DNA from: Natrinema gelatinilyticum
GTDB taxonomy: Archaea; Halobacteriota; Halobacteria; Halobacteriales; Natrialbaceae
Assembly: GCF_024266705.1 (NCBI RefSeq)
Contig: NZ_CP100756.1
Span: forward strand, 1,488,001 to 1,552,000
Direction: 5' to 3'
Length of the DNA stretch: 64,000 nucleotides
Of the stretch, positions 1 through 8,497 are shown in pieces; positions within the stretch are counted from its first letter, which is position 1; every line of letters starts with the position of its first letter. The notes below the pieces were generated by a model. That model was not told the origin of the DNA. It saw only the letters and a program-made list of their open reading frames with translations, and did not search any database. Both the position numbers and the translations under genes were made by a program.

Positions 1-617
1 AGCCGCACCAGCTCCGCGGCACAGTCGTTCACATAGATGATACGCCACTCGTCGTCGAGAGCGAAGAACGCCTCGTCGACGCGATCGAAAATCTCGAGGA
101 TCTCCGCCTCGAGTTCGTCCCGTTGTTGTTTGAGGCGTTCCGCCTGCTTCCGGAGCTGTTCCTCGTGCTCGCGACGCTCGGTCATCTCGCGAGTGACCTT
201 CACAAATCCCTCGAGGGTGTTGTCTTCGTCACGGATAGCCGTGATGGTGACGTCCGCCCAGAACTGTGATCCGTCCTTCCGGACACGCCAGCCTTCGTCC
301 TCGGTGGAGCCCTGCTCGGCTGCAGCGGCGAGGTTCTCTTCGGGGACGCCGGCGGTACGGTCCTCCTCGGTATAAAATGTCGAGAAGTGTTCGCCGAGAA
401 TCTCCTCGGTGTCGTAACCTTTGATGCGTTCGGCACCAGAATTCCAACTGATGATGTAGCCGTCGGGATCAAGGCGGAAAATTGCGTACTCCTCGACGGC
501 GTCGACGAGGGCACGGAACTGGTGGTCACGATGCTCCGGTGGGCATCCGCGACCTTCAGCTGAGTCCTCCCTGTCTTTCTGCGAAAAGGACGAGTCCTCT
601 TCTGGCCCATTCACCAT
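1..617 (-). CDS. PAS-domain sensor protein, N-terminal part (gene runs off the window)
   Basis: Reading the minus strand from the ATG at 615-617 gives an open frame to the window edge. About 40 residues of polar leader precede a PAS domain (roughly residues 35-155, with the ISWNSGAERIKGY and DGSQFWADVTITAI signatures), then a short coiled coil (MTERREHEEQLRKQ) and the start of a second PAS domain (AFFALDDEWRIIYVN). This architecture is typical of haloarchaeal bacterio-opsin-activator-like or histidine-kinase sensors. The output domain lies outside the window, so kinase versus HTH output cannot be decided. Confidence 0.85.
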   Translation of the reverse strand, partial: MVNGPEEDSSFSQKDREDSAEGRGCPPEHRDHQFRALVDAVEEYAIFRLDPDGYIISWNSGAERIKGYDTEEILGEHFSTFYTEEDRTAGVPEENLAAAAEQGSTEDEGWRVRKDGSQFWADVTITAIRDEDNTLEGFVKVTREMTERREHEEQLRKQAERLKQQRDELEAEILEIFDRVDEAFFALDDEWRIIYVNDCAAELVR

Positions 618-760
618 TACCGTTTTATCCTTGGAAGGGCGGAAAACTTTGTCGGGAGCAACGTTCTATTCTTCTGATAGATCCTCTCTATGCAGCAGGC
701 CGTTTATATCAACTGTTGTGAGTTTCATTAAATTTCACAGGTCAGCCAGTCGGACTATGG

Positions 761-1021
761 TTAGGAGTCCGACTCGAGTTCGCTTACGTCGAGCTCACCC
801 TCGAGATACGCTCGTCCGGTATCGGACAACTGGTAGAGCCCGGTGTCGACTACCTCGAGCAACTCGGCTTTGGAAAGTTTTCGACAGCGTTTACTCACGT
901 ACTGACGGTCGTACTCGATATTTGTCCCTATTACTCGTGGTGAGAGTAGAATTGGATGTTCCTCAAAAAAGAGCATAATCTCGTAGTCGGCTGGAGTCAT
1001 CCAGGGAACCCGCTCGACCAT
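761..1021 (-). CDS. PhiH1-repressor-like winged-helix DNA-binding protein
   Basis: The 86-residue product contains the pattern MTPADYEIMLFFEEH, then a helix-turn-helix segment (YDRQYVSKRCRKLSKAELLEVV), then the wing and TDTGRAYLEGELD-type ending. This is the small wHTH family named after the repressor of halovirus PhiH1. I chose the ATG at 1019-1021 because the frame further upstream, which stays open to 1216, has no family resemblance; an internal ATG six codons later is an alternative. It is divergent from the gene at 1255, so it may control that promoter (inference). Confidence 0.8.
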   Translation of the reverse strand: MVERVPWMTPADYEIMLFFEEHPILLSPRVIGTNIEYDRQYVSKRCRKLSKAELLEVVDTGLYQLSDTGRAYLEGELDVSELESDS

Positions 1022-1229
1022 CTTTTCACGATATCCCACAACCGGAACGGAAAAATCAGTACTATCTGGTGGTGAGTGAACCACTAACATGGTTTGATGA
1101 AAACTACGTTCGTGGATCAGATTTATGTTCCTACAGGTTATAATCAAAAGCACGGAAGCTATCAGTAACTCTCTCGGTTCCAGAATGGCAGAATAGCGGG
1201 CCGGTGCTAGCCCCACCGATCCGCGACAG

Positions 1230-1252
1230 CTTCCGTAAACACCCTACGGAAG
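1230..1252. promoter_or_regulatory. Inverted repeat abutting the start codon at 1255
   Basis: CTTCCGT at 1230-1236 and ACGGAAG at 1246-1252 form a perfect 7-bp inverted repeat with a 9-nt spacer, ending 2 nt before the ATG at 1255. It could be an operator for the divergent wHTH regulator or a hairpin hiding the ribosome binding region. No binding data are available here. Confidence 0.35.
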
Positions 1253-1254
1253 CC

Positions 1255-1779
1255 ATGAGTCAGGACGATTTGCGGGGCCTTGAAAGCCCCGACCGACCGC
1301 GCGCATCGAACACGAACGCTCGAGCCATCACCGACGGCGGCGAACGAACGGAACCAGAGTCCGAATCCGCAACCAGTCCAAACGAGTCACCCATTCCGAA
1401 ACGCCTCGAGACGATCTCGAAACTCGTGCGTGGCGTGCTCGCGGACGTCCGTCGCACCGACGAACCGGATGCCGTCGACCATATCGACGAGTGGACGCGC
1501 CGGAGAGTGACTCGGAAGTTACGAGCGATCGACGCGGAGACCAGGCGGGTGGAACTCGAATTGATCGTCTTGCGTTCGCCGACCGGCGACGATTCGAGCG
1601 GGGATTCGGACGGCGACATCCCGGCGGTTACCAGCGGGGGCTCGGGGACGACGTCCCATCTGGGGCCGGACCTAGCCGTGTATCAGCTGGTGAAGGGTGA
1701 CGACGGGTCCGAAGCGACCACGTCGGCGGGCAATTGCGACGCGGACGAGCACGACGGCGGTGATCGCGATGGGGAGTAA
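1255..1779 (+). CDS. Hypothetical acidic haloarchaeal protein, first gene of a pair
   Basis: A 174-residue acidic protein starts at the ATG 1255, just behind an inverted repeat. The middle (residues about 50-110, IPKRLETISKLVRGVLADVRR and RRRVTRKLRAIDAETRRVELEL) looks helical, and both ends are Ser/Asp/Gly-rich and probably disordered. I recognise no family. Its last codons overlap the ATG at 1769 of the next gene by 11 nt, which implies cotranscription and translational coupling. The position behind a phage-repressor-like gene suggests an integrated-element origin, but no integrase is visible. Confidence 0.55.
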   Translation: MSQDDLRGLESPDRPRASNTNARAITDGGERTEPESESATSPNESPIPKRLETISKLVRGVLADVRRTDEPDAVDHIDEWTRRRVTRKLRAIDAETRRVELELIVLRSPTGDDSSGDSDGDIPAVTSGGSGTTSHLGPDLAVYQLVKGDDGSEATTSAGNCDADEHDGGDRDGE

Positions 1780-2746
1780 TCTGAATCCCGACCCGGACAA
1801 TCGGCTTCCCGCCACTGAAAACGAACGCACGGCCGAGCGCCTCGAGGCGCTGGCGGACCGAATCACGGCCCTCGAATCTGAATGCGCCCGAAAGGACGAG
1901 CGGATATCCGAACTCGAGCGAACGGTCGAGCACCTCGAGACCGAGACCGGCGATTTGGAAGAGTGAGCGACCGAGTGCGAATCCGAGCAGAGGGAAGCGA
2001 AACGTGCCGCGGAGGCGGCCCTGAAAAAAGCGGACGCGAACAAGGAGCGCATTCGCGAGCTACAGTCGCGCGAACTCGAGAAGGGAGCCCATCTCCAGAC
2101 CGACACGGTAGACCCCCACGAAATCGACATCGTAGCGGATCACGTGGAGAAAATCACCAAGGACGGCGGCGGCACCTACTATCGCGTGCCGGATTCGAGT
2201 GATCCGCTCGACGGACGGGAGGGTGTGGCACTCGCCCACGGGGATCTGCTACCGATTCAGCAGTTCGCCCGGATGGACGAGGACATGCGCCGGTCGGCGG
2301 CGAACTCCCTGCCGACGCGACTCGCGGCGAAGTTGTGGCGAGCCAGGACGGACCCGACCGTCGGCGACGATCCCTGGACGGACGGCTGCAAGGGCGTCCA
2401 GGAGTTCGTCACGGCCTCCGACCTGAAACACTGGATTCGCCGACAGGAGGCGGGGATCAGCGACGCCTACGCGAAGAAGCTAGTCTCGAGGACGATCGAC
2501 GCGACCCTCGACCTCTCGAAGCACCGGCTGGCGGTCCGGAAACGCACCCAGCGGACGAACGGCCTCGAGTACGTGGAACGTCGCCTGATCCTCCCTGCGG
2601 ACGCGGAGATTCCCGGCGAGCGAACGGCTGCGAACGAGTCAGTAACGCCGACAGAGACGGACGTCTCGAGTAGATCAGCTACGACGACGTCCGATACCGA
2701 GGCGACGTCAACTGCGAGCGAATCGACCGCACCCGGAGACGGCTGA
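1769..2746 (+). pseudogene. Coiled-coil protein gene interrupted by an in-frame TGA
   Basis: One reading frame runs from ATG 1769 to the stop at 2746, broken only by TGA at 1964-1966. Before the stop lie 65 residues ending in a heptad-like coil (ITALESECARKDERISELE). After it the coil continues without a shift (EQREAKRAAEAALKKADANKERIREL) into a globular C-terminal half with a probable DNA-binding helix region (SDLKHWIRRQEAGISDAYAKKLV) and a Ser/Thr-rich tail. The downstream half could be expressed separately from GTG 2144 (200 residues). Either this is a nonsense-mutated gene, a sequencing error, or a split pair. The family is not recognised. Confidence 0.6.
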
Positions 2747-3152
2747 CGTCCGCGGGTGACCGTGGACGGGTCGCTGCCCACTCCCCCGAGAGCGGTTTCA
2801 TCTCGCACCCGATCCACCGAGACACAGCGTGCGAGCGGACGGTTGAGCGGGTCGATAGTCTTGGGTATCGTTCCTCGAGCAGTTCTCGGCAGTCGATCGC
2901 GAGACGCCCCTGTGAGTCACACCGGCGACGACGAGTGTCCATGGGAGCGACGGAAACGGACGGCCGTGTCACGGAGGCGAACGTGCCGGTGATGAGAAGC
3001 GCATCCTCGATTTCGAACTGCCCGAGTCGAAGCGAAGGGGTTCTGTGCCGTCGTCGACCACCGCCGGGGTGATCGAGCGATCGGGTGCCGTGGCTCACCG
3101 GTTCGAACTCGCTCTTCGATCGCTGGGATGCCGAGTGGGAACGACGGCGGAT
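2747..3152. other. Intergenic stretch, no gene supported
   Basis: About 400 bases between the broken coiled-coil gene and the convergent HPP gene. Open frames exist on both strands but their translations are Arg/Ser-rich with no recognisable motif, which is what GC-rich noncoding haloarchaeal DNA produces. No hairpin or repeat stood out. Confidence 0.6.
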
Positions 3153-3659
3153 TCAGTCGTCGCGAGCGCGGTGCGTCGCGAACGACTGTGTGTCGGTCAC
3201 CAGCGCGTGCAATAGAACGAGGACGACGACGGCGAAGACGATGAGCGCGCCGTCGACGACCGACGGGAGCAAGCCGAGCGAGACGATCAGCGTCGTCGCG
3301 CAGGCGGGCGGGTGGACTGTCTCGGTCGCGAGCATCCCGCCCGAGGTGAGGGTGGCGGCGAGAATCCCGCTGGCGACGAGTCGGAGCTGTGCCACCGTGA
3401 GCATTGGCGCACTCGCGGTCACCTCGAGCCCGGGCGCGATGGTGTGGTAGGCGACGAGTCCGGCGAGTACCCCGATCACGTGCCCGCCGACTACTCGTCG
3501 CGGACTGGTGACCTCGCCGGTCCGGACCGTCGCTAACAGGAACGCTGAGGGACCCAGGCTTGGAAAGAGGAGCGCCCGTCCGGTCACCCAGGCCAGTAGC
3601 CCGGGGACGGCGAGTAACGCGCCCACGTACAGCGTCGAAAACGGAGCCTCCTCTCTCAT
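3153..3659 (-). CDS. HPP-family integral membrane protein
   Basis: The 168-residue protein has about five hydrophobic segments and the family signatures LFPSLGPSAFLLA (residues about 30-42) and TVHPPACATTLIV (about 114-126), the latter containing the HPP triplet that names the family. Members are small membrane proteins, some linked to nitrite transport in plants; the substrate here is unknown. Start ATG at 3657-3659. It is divergent from the sugar ABC importer, and the two share the 288-bp region 3660-3947. Confidence 0.85.
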   Translation of the reverse strand: MREEAPFSTLYVGALLAVPGLLAWVTGRALLFPSLGPSAFLLATVRTGEVTSPRRVVGGHVIGVLAGLVAYHTIAPGLEVTASAPMLTVAQLRLVASGILAATLTSGGMLATETVHPPACATTLIVSLGLLPSVVDGALIVFAVVVLVLLHALVTDTQSFATHRARDD

Positions 3660-3774
3660 GCCCGCTCCGTTCTCGACGTGGGCTGAAATACCGTTCGTTG
3701 TCTCGAGTCCGGGGTTTCGAGTTCAGGAATACGACCGCCGATCGATTCCGTCTGTCGGAAAGGAGTTCTGTTTT

Positions 3775-3825
3775 GTACGCTAACAATTTCTGTTCAAACC
3801 CATTGTATAAAGGACGATAGCGTAC
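3775..3825. promoter_or_regulatory. Inverted repeat around a TATA-like sequence upstream of the ABC importer
   Basis: GTACGCTA at 3775-3782 is repeated inverted as TAGCGTAC at 3818-3825, enclosing the AT-rich sequence TTGTATAAAGG. Such symmetry around a promoter core is compatible with an operator for a sugar-responsive regulator. It does not match the TACT(N)GAGTA TrmB motif that I know. The direct target could be either divergent gene. Confidence 0.3.
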
Positions 3826-3947
3826 CAAAAGATTTACTCGTAAGGATGTATTTGTTATTTGCACGTGTCGTCAAAGCGTAACACGGGGGCGCTCCAGCAA
3901 GGGGGATCTGCTCCGGAATTGGTGGGCACGTACGATCAACAACAACT

Positions 3948-5216
3948 ATGACAGGAACGGACACAGTACTATCGCGACGTACCGTACTCAAATCGACTGG
4001 TGTAGCAGGAATCGCCGGGATTGCCGGCTGTATGGGCGGAAACTCGTCGGGGTCGTCCGAAATCGAGTTGCTTCACGCGTGGTCTTCGGGCGACGGTAAA
4101 AAAGCTATCAAGGCGCTCGTCGAAGGATTTCAGGAGGCCCACCCGGACGTCAGCTTCGCCGAGGAGCCGGTAAACGGCGCCGCTCGGGACAACCTCGATC
4201 AGGTCGTTTCCAACCGGCTGCAGTCGAACGATCCGCCGAGTACGTTCCAGACGTGGCCCGGGAAGACCCTGACGAAGTTCGGTGATGCGTACGCCGGCAT
4301 CGAGGGCGACGTGTGGAACGACGAATTGAAGAACAACTACCTCTCGGGCCCGAAACAGCAGGCCCAGTTCGACGGGACCTACGTGACGGTCCCGATCAAC
4401 ATCCACCGCATCAACAACCTCTTTTACAACAAGACGGTGCTGGACGAGGCGGGGGTCGATCCCGAGTCGATGTCCTCTCCCGCCGACGTCGTAGATGCGT
4501 GCGAGACCATTTCGCAGAACACCGAAGCAGTACCGTTCGCACAGCAAACCAGCGGGACGTGGTCGACGGGTCAGCTGTGGGAGACGATCCTGCTCGCACA
4601 GGCCGGTATCGAGGGCTACAACGCGTTCATCAAAGGGAATGGCAATGTCGATCAGGTCCGCACCGCACTCGAGAACGTCGTCGAGCTCAGCGAGTACTAT
4701 CCGGATGATGCCTCGTCGATCGGCTTCACCGAGGCCAACACGATGGTTATGGAAGGCGACGCCGCGTTCATCCACCAGGGCGACTGGGCGGCGGGCGCGT
4801 ACAGCGGCGAAGATGGGTTCAACTACGGCGAGAACTGGGGCCAGATCACCTATCCTGGCTCGAGCGGAAATTATCTGCTGAACATGGACTCATTCCCCTA
4901 TTTCGACGGCAATCCGTCCCCGGAGGCGACCAAGACCTTCCTCAGCTACTGTGGCAGTACCGAAGCGCAGGTCCTGTTCAACAAGCAGAAGGGATCCATT
5001 CCGCCGCGGAAGGACGCCGACGTCTCGGAGCTCAACACGTTCCAACAGGATCAGTACGACGACTTCACGAACGCGGACAACCAACCGCCATCGATCGAGC
5101 ACGGACTGGCTATCAAACCGGCTGTCAAGACCAACATCAGCAGTGCGTTCAGCGGCTTCCTCGAGTCGTCCGATCCCGACGCGACTGCAGACGCTCTCGT
5201 AAACGCCTTCGAGTAA
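3948..5216 (+). CDS. Sugar ABC transporter substrate-binding lipoprotein
   Basis: 422 residues. The N-terminus has a Tat signal (SRRTVLK, Arg10-Arg11) and a lipobox AGC ending at Cys28, so the mature protein is predicted to be lipid-anchored outside the membrane. The rest matches solute-binding family 1 (UgpB/MalE-like, COG1653): a LLHAWSSGDGKKAIKALVEGF opening, an INNLFYNKTVLDEAGVDP core and a GDWAAGAY ligand-site loop. It binds a carbohydrate, probably a monosaccharide, judged by resemblance to haloarchaeal TsgA/glucose systems; the sugar itself cannot be read from sequence. First gene of a four-gene importer operon, 19 nt before the first permease. Confidence 0.9.
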   Translation: MTGTDTVLSRRTVLKSTGVAGIAGIAGCMGGNSSGSSEIELLHAWSSGDGKKAIKALVEGFQEAHPDVSFAEEPVNGAARDNLDQVVSNRLQSNDPPSTFQTWPGKTLTKFGDAYAGIEGDVWNDELKNNYLSGPKQQAQFDGTYVTVPINIHRINNLFYNKTVLDEAGVDPESMSSPADVVDACETISQNTEAVPFAQQTSGTWSTGQLWETILLAQAGIEGYNAFIKGNGNVDQVRTALENVVELSEYYPDDASSIGFTEANTMVMEGDAAFIHQGDWAAGAYSGEDGFNYGENWGQITYPGSSGNYLLNMDSFPYFDGNPSPEATKTFLSYCGSTEAQVLFNKQKGSIPPRKDADVSELNTFQQDQYDDFTNADNQPPSIEHGLAIKPAVKTNISSAFSGFLESSDPDATADALVNAFE

Positions 5217-5235
5217 GAGAAGGCTCACAAGAATT

Positions 5236-6225
5236 ATGCGCAATTTTATAACCAGACTTCGCAACCGCTGGTTCGGCAGCGACGTCCGCACCGACGGCGG
5301 TGAGGTATCGTCTCAGCGCTCGCTGCTACGTCGCGATTCGATCCGCTCGGCTCCCTTCTGGTTGCCGCCGTTCCTGCTTGTCGGACTGTTCGTGTACGGC
5401 GCAGTCACCTGGAACGTCCTCCTGTCGTTGACGGACTTCACTGGCCTCGGGAGTCCGGATTACAGCTCTCTCGACCTGGAGAACTATGTCGTCGCATTCA
5501 AGGGCGGGACGCCGACGTGGTCAGACCTGACGATCGATCCGGTGTGGAACTCCGCGACGAACACGGTCCTGTTGATGATCGTGTTCTCGGTCATTTGTCT
5601 CGCGCTCGGCCTGTTGTTGGCGATTCTCGTCGACCGGAACATCCGCTTCGAGAACACGCTCCGAACGATCTACCTGCTCCCGATGAGCCTCTCGTTCGTC
5701 GTCACGGCGAAGTTCTGGCTCTACATGTACAACCCGGATACCGGAGTGATCAACGTCGCCCTCGGGATGTTCGGAATCGGGCCGATCGAGATCGTTCAGA
5801 ACCCGGAGCTGAAGCTCTGGGCCGTCGCATTCGCACTGATCTGGCAGTACAGCGGCTACGCCATGATCGTGTACCTGGCGGCGCTGCGGGGCATCCCCTC
5901 GAGCCACTTCGAGGCGGCACGCGTAGACGGTGCGAGCACCGTCCGGATGTACTGGCGGGTCATCGTCCCACAGCTTCGAACGGCGACCGTGAGCGCGCTC
6001 GTCGTCATCATGGTGTTCGCCCTCAAGGCATTCGACTTCCTCTATTCGATGTACGGCTACCAACCCGGTCCGTCGGCGGACATCCTCGCGACGCGGATGA
6101 TCAGGGTTGCATACGAGAATCAGAACTGGGCGTACGGGTCGACTATCGCCGTCATCCTGTTCGTGATGGCGCTGTTCATCGTCGCACCGTACGTCTACTC
6201 GCAGTATCGACGAGGTGACCTATGA
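5236..6225 (+). CDS. Sugar ABC transporter permease (MalF/UgpA type)
   Basis: 329 residues with six predicted membrane helices after a cytoplasmic N-terminal tail of about 35 residues. The EAA loop that contacts the ATPase is visible as HFEAARVDGASTVRMYWRVIVPQL (about residues 223-246, including the conserved EAA and G). The ending LFIVAPYVYSQYRR is a typical last helix. Its stop overlaps the start of the second permease by 4 nt (ATGA), so the two permeases are translationally coupled. Confidence 0.9.
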   Translation: MRNFITRLRNRWFGSDVRTDGGEVSSQRSLLRRDSIRSAPFWLPPFLLVGLFVYGAVTWNVLLSLTDFTGLGSPDYSSLDLENYVVAFKGGTPTWSDLTIDPVWNSATNTVLLMIVFSVICLALGLLLAILVDRNIRFENTLRTIYLLPMSLSFVVTAKFWLYMYNPDTGVINVALGMFGIGPIEIVQNPELKLWAVAFALIWQYSGYAMIVYLAALRGIPSSHFEAARVDGASTVRMYWRVIVPQLRTATVSALVVIMVFALKAFDFLYSMYGYQPGPSADILATRMIRVAYENQNWAYGSTIAVILFVMALFIVAPYVYSQYRRGDL

Positions 6226-7169
6226 GCGGCGCAAGCGCGACGACCGGCGAGAGTACGGCGACCGGCGACGAGACCGAATCTGGCGTTGGCCTCACGCGGG
6301 CCGTCCTCTACGCCGTTCTGGGTGGAATGGCGGTGTTCTATCTCATCCCCATCGAAACGGGGCTGATGACGGCCATCACGCACCCCGAAACGTACGGTGG
6401 GCCGAACTCGTACCCGTTCTTTCCGCCGCTCGAACCGCTGGTACCTGGCACCGGAACGCTTTCGTTCCAGTCGTTCGGGAATGCGGTAGACGGACTGGCG
6501 AGAGGGCTGGTCAACAGCTTCATCCTCGTCATCCCGGCCACGATCCTGTCGGGGCTGCTGGGCAGCATGGCAGCGTACGGGCTGACGAACGTCGACTGGC
6601 GCGGCCAGATCGGCATCTACATGCTGTTCGTCGCCGGCATCTTCATCCCCTATCAGGCGGCCGTGGTGCCGCTGACCCAATTCTGGTACAACGTGGTGCC
6701 GCTGCGAACGATGTTCCTCCCGCTCGCCAGCATTCCGATGGTCCGCGAATACCACTGGAAGCTGGTGGCGCTGATCATCACCCACACAGCGTACGGAATT
6801 CCGATCTGTACGCTCCTGTTCCGTGCCCACTACAAGAAACTCTCGAGCGAGATGATCGAGGCGGCCCGACTCGACGGGGCATCGGTGTCGAAAATATACC
6901 GTCGCATCGTGCTTCCGCTGTCGGTCCCGATGTTCGCAGTCGTCTTCATCTACCAGTTCACGCAAGTCTGGAACGACCTCCTGTTCGCGTTGACCATCAT
7001 CCAGTTTGGCGACGCGTCGGTCGTGACGCAGGAACTGGTGGGTATCGGCGTATCTCAGTCCGGAACGAACTTCCCGCTGCGAATGTCGGCGGCGCTGGTG
7101 GCGGCGTTTCCGACGCTGATCGTGTACATTCTGTTCGGTGACAAGTTCGCCGAAGGAGTGGTAACATGA
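6222..7169 (+). CDS. Sugar ABC transporter permease (MalG/UgpE type)
   Basis: 315 residues with six predicted helices and the EAA loop SSEMIEAARLDGASVSKIYRRIVLPL. It pairs with the upstream permease to form the membrane channel of the importer. The sequence opens with a Gly/Thr/Ser-rich tail of about 25 residues before the first helix. Its stop codon TGA (7167-7169) overlaps the ATG of a 12-codon ORF that bridges to the ATPase gene. Confidence 0.9.
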   Translation: MSGASATTGESTATGDETESGVGLTRAVLYAVLGGMAVFYLIPIETGLMTAITHPETYGGPNSYPFFPPLEPLVPGTGTLSFQSFGNAVDGLARGLVNSFILVIPATILSGLLGSMAAYGLTNVDWRGQIGIYMLFVAGIFIPYQAAVVPLTQFWYNVVPLRTMFLPLASIPMVREYHWKLVALIITHTAYGIPICTLLFRAHYKKLSSEMIEAARLDGASVSKIYRRIVLPLSVPMFAVVFIYQFTQVWNDLLFALTIIQFGDASVVTQELVGIGVSQSGTNFPLRMSAALVAAFPTLIVYILFGDKFAEGVVT

Positions 7170-7204
7170 ACACAGGCAGTACTTCCACAGGTGATCCACT
7201 ATGA
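7166..7204 (+). CDS. 12-codon bridge ORF between permease and ATPase genes
   Basis: The frame MNTGSTSTGDPL starts in an ATGA overlap with the permease stop and ends in a second ATGA overlap with the ATPase start (7201). It exactly fills the gap between the two genes. It is too short for a stable protein. Its likely role is to carry terminating ribosomes to the ATPase start (translational coupling). That function is inference; the two overlaps are seen directly. Confidence 0.45.
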   Translation: MNTGSTSTGDPL

Positions 7205-8355
7205 CAGAACTAACGCTCGATGAGGTAACGAAGGTATTCAACGAAGGCAGCGGTAACGAGGTCGTCGCGGTCGACAGCGTGGATGTCACGATCGACGACG
7301 GCGAGTTTCTCGTCCTCGTCGGTCCGTCCGGCTGCGGGAAGTCGACGACGCTCCGGATGATCGCCGGCCTCGAGACGATTTCCGACGGCGAGATTCGCCT
7401 GGGCGACCGGCTCATCAACGACGTCTCGCCGGCCGACCGGGACATCGCGATGGTGTTCCAGTCGTATGCGCTGTACCCGCACATGACCGTCCGACAGAAC
7501 ATGAGCTTCGGGTTGGAGGAGTCGACCGAGATGCTCGATGACGAAATCGCGGCCATCGTCGAGGAGACGGCCACGATGATGGGCATCGAAGAACTGCTCG
7601 ATCGCAAACCCTCGGAACTCTCGGGCGGCCAGCAACAACGGGTGGCGCTCGGCCGTGCCATCGTCCGTGACCCGGACGCGTTCCTGATGGACGAGCCGCT
7701 GTCGAACCTCGACGCCAAGCTCCGTGCAACGATGCGGACGGAACTGCAGCGGATCCAGGAGGACCTCGGTGTGACGACGGTGTACGTCACGCACGACCAG
7801 ACGGAAGCGATGACGATGGGCGATCGCATCGCCATCCTCAACGACGGCGTGCTCCAGCAAGTCGGCACGCCGCTCGAGTGTTATCACACGCCGAACAACC
7901 GATTCGTCGCCGGGTTCATCGGCGATCCGTCGATGAACTTCTTCGACGTGACGCTGTCGGGCGACTCCTTGACAAACGAGAGTGTCACGTATCCGCTCCC
8001 GGACGAAATCCGAGCGTCGCTCGACGAGGCGACGAATTTCACGCTCGGCGTCCGGCCCGAGGATATCGAGTTCCACGACAAGCAGACCGCGTTCGGCGAC
8101 CACAACTTCGAATGCGTCGTCGACGTGGTCGAACCGGTCGGGGAATCGAACAACGTCTACCTCCGATTCGCCGACGACGACAGCCCGGATCCGGAGATGT
8201 TCATCGTCACTATCAGCGGGATGCGAAACGTCTCGAGCGGCGACCGCGTCGTCGCCACGATTCCGCCAGAGTCGATACACCTCTTCGACGAGCGCAACGG
8301 GCACGCCCTCAAGAACCGCTCTCTCGGCGACGTCGACGGTGTCGCCTCAACCTGA
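7201..8355 (+). CDS. Sugar ABC transporter ATP-binding protein (MalK/UgpC/MsmX type)
   Basis: 384 residues. Walker A GPSGCGKST lies at 41-49, the Q-loop in VFQSYALYPHMTV, the ABC signature LSGGQQQRVALGRA near 140, Walker B FLMDEP near 161 and the switch His in VTHDQTEAMT. After about residue 235 the OB-fold regulatory/TOBE domain typical of the MalK branch follows (FTLGVRPEDIEF). It energises the two permeases encoded just upstream. No transcriptional regulator is adjacent. Confidence 0.93.
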   Translation: MTELTLDEVTKVFNEGSGNEVVAVDSVDVTIDDGEFLVLVGPSGCGKSTTLRMIAGLETISDGEIRLGDRLINDVSPADRDIAMVFQSYALYPHMTVRQNMSFGLEESTEMLDDEIAAIVEETATMMGIEELLDRKPSELSGGQQQRVALGRAIVRDPDAFLMDEPLSNLDAKLRATMRTELQRIQEDLGVTTVYVTHDQTEAMTMGDRIAILNDGVLQQVGTPLECYHTPNNRFVAGFIGDPSMNFFDVTLSGDSLTNESVTYPLPDEIRASLDEATNFTLGVRPEDIEFHDKQTAFGDHNFECVVDVVEPVGESNNVYLRFADDDSPDPEMFIVTISGMRNVSSGDRVVATIPPESIHLFDERNGHALKNRSLGDVDGVAST

Positions 8356-8497
8356 GTTCCCGGTTCGGAACCTCGTGAGGGGCCATCGACCTCGTCGCTG
8401 ACGGCAGTCGAAGCGGACTCTCCTGTGATCCGCGCAGTCGATCTCAGTGTTCCACCGAGCCGAAAACGTAACGCTGCTTCACCCGAGAGTGACTGCC

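Noticed and set aside
2679..3098. Minus-strand 139-codon frame between the coiled-coil gene and the HPP gene
   Set aside because: Arg-rich, with no recognisable motif, and it overlaps the end of the coiled-coil gene. Typical of antisense frames in GC-rich DNA.
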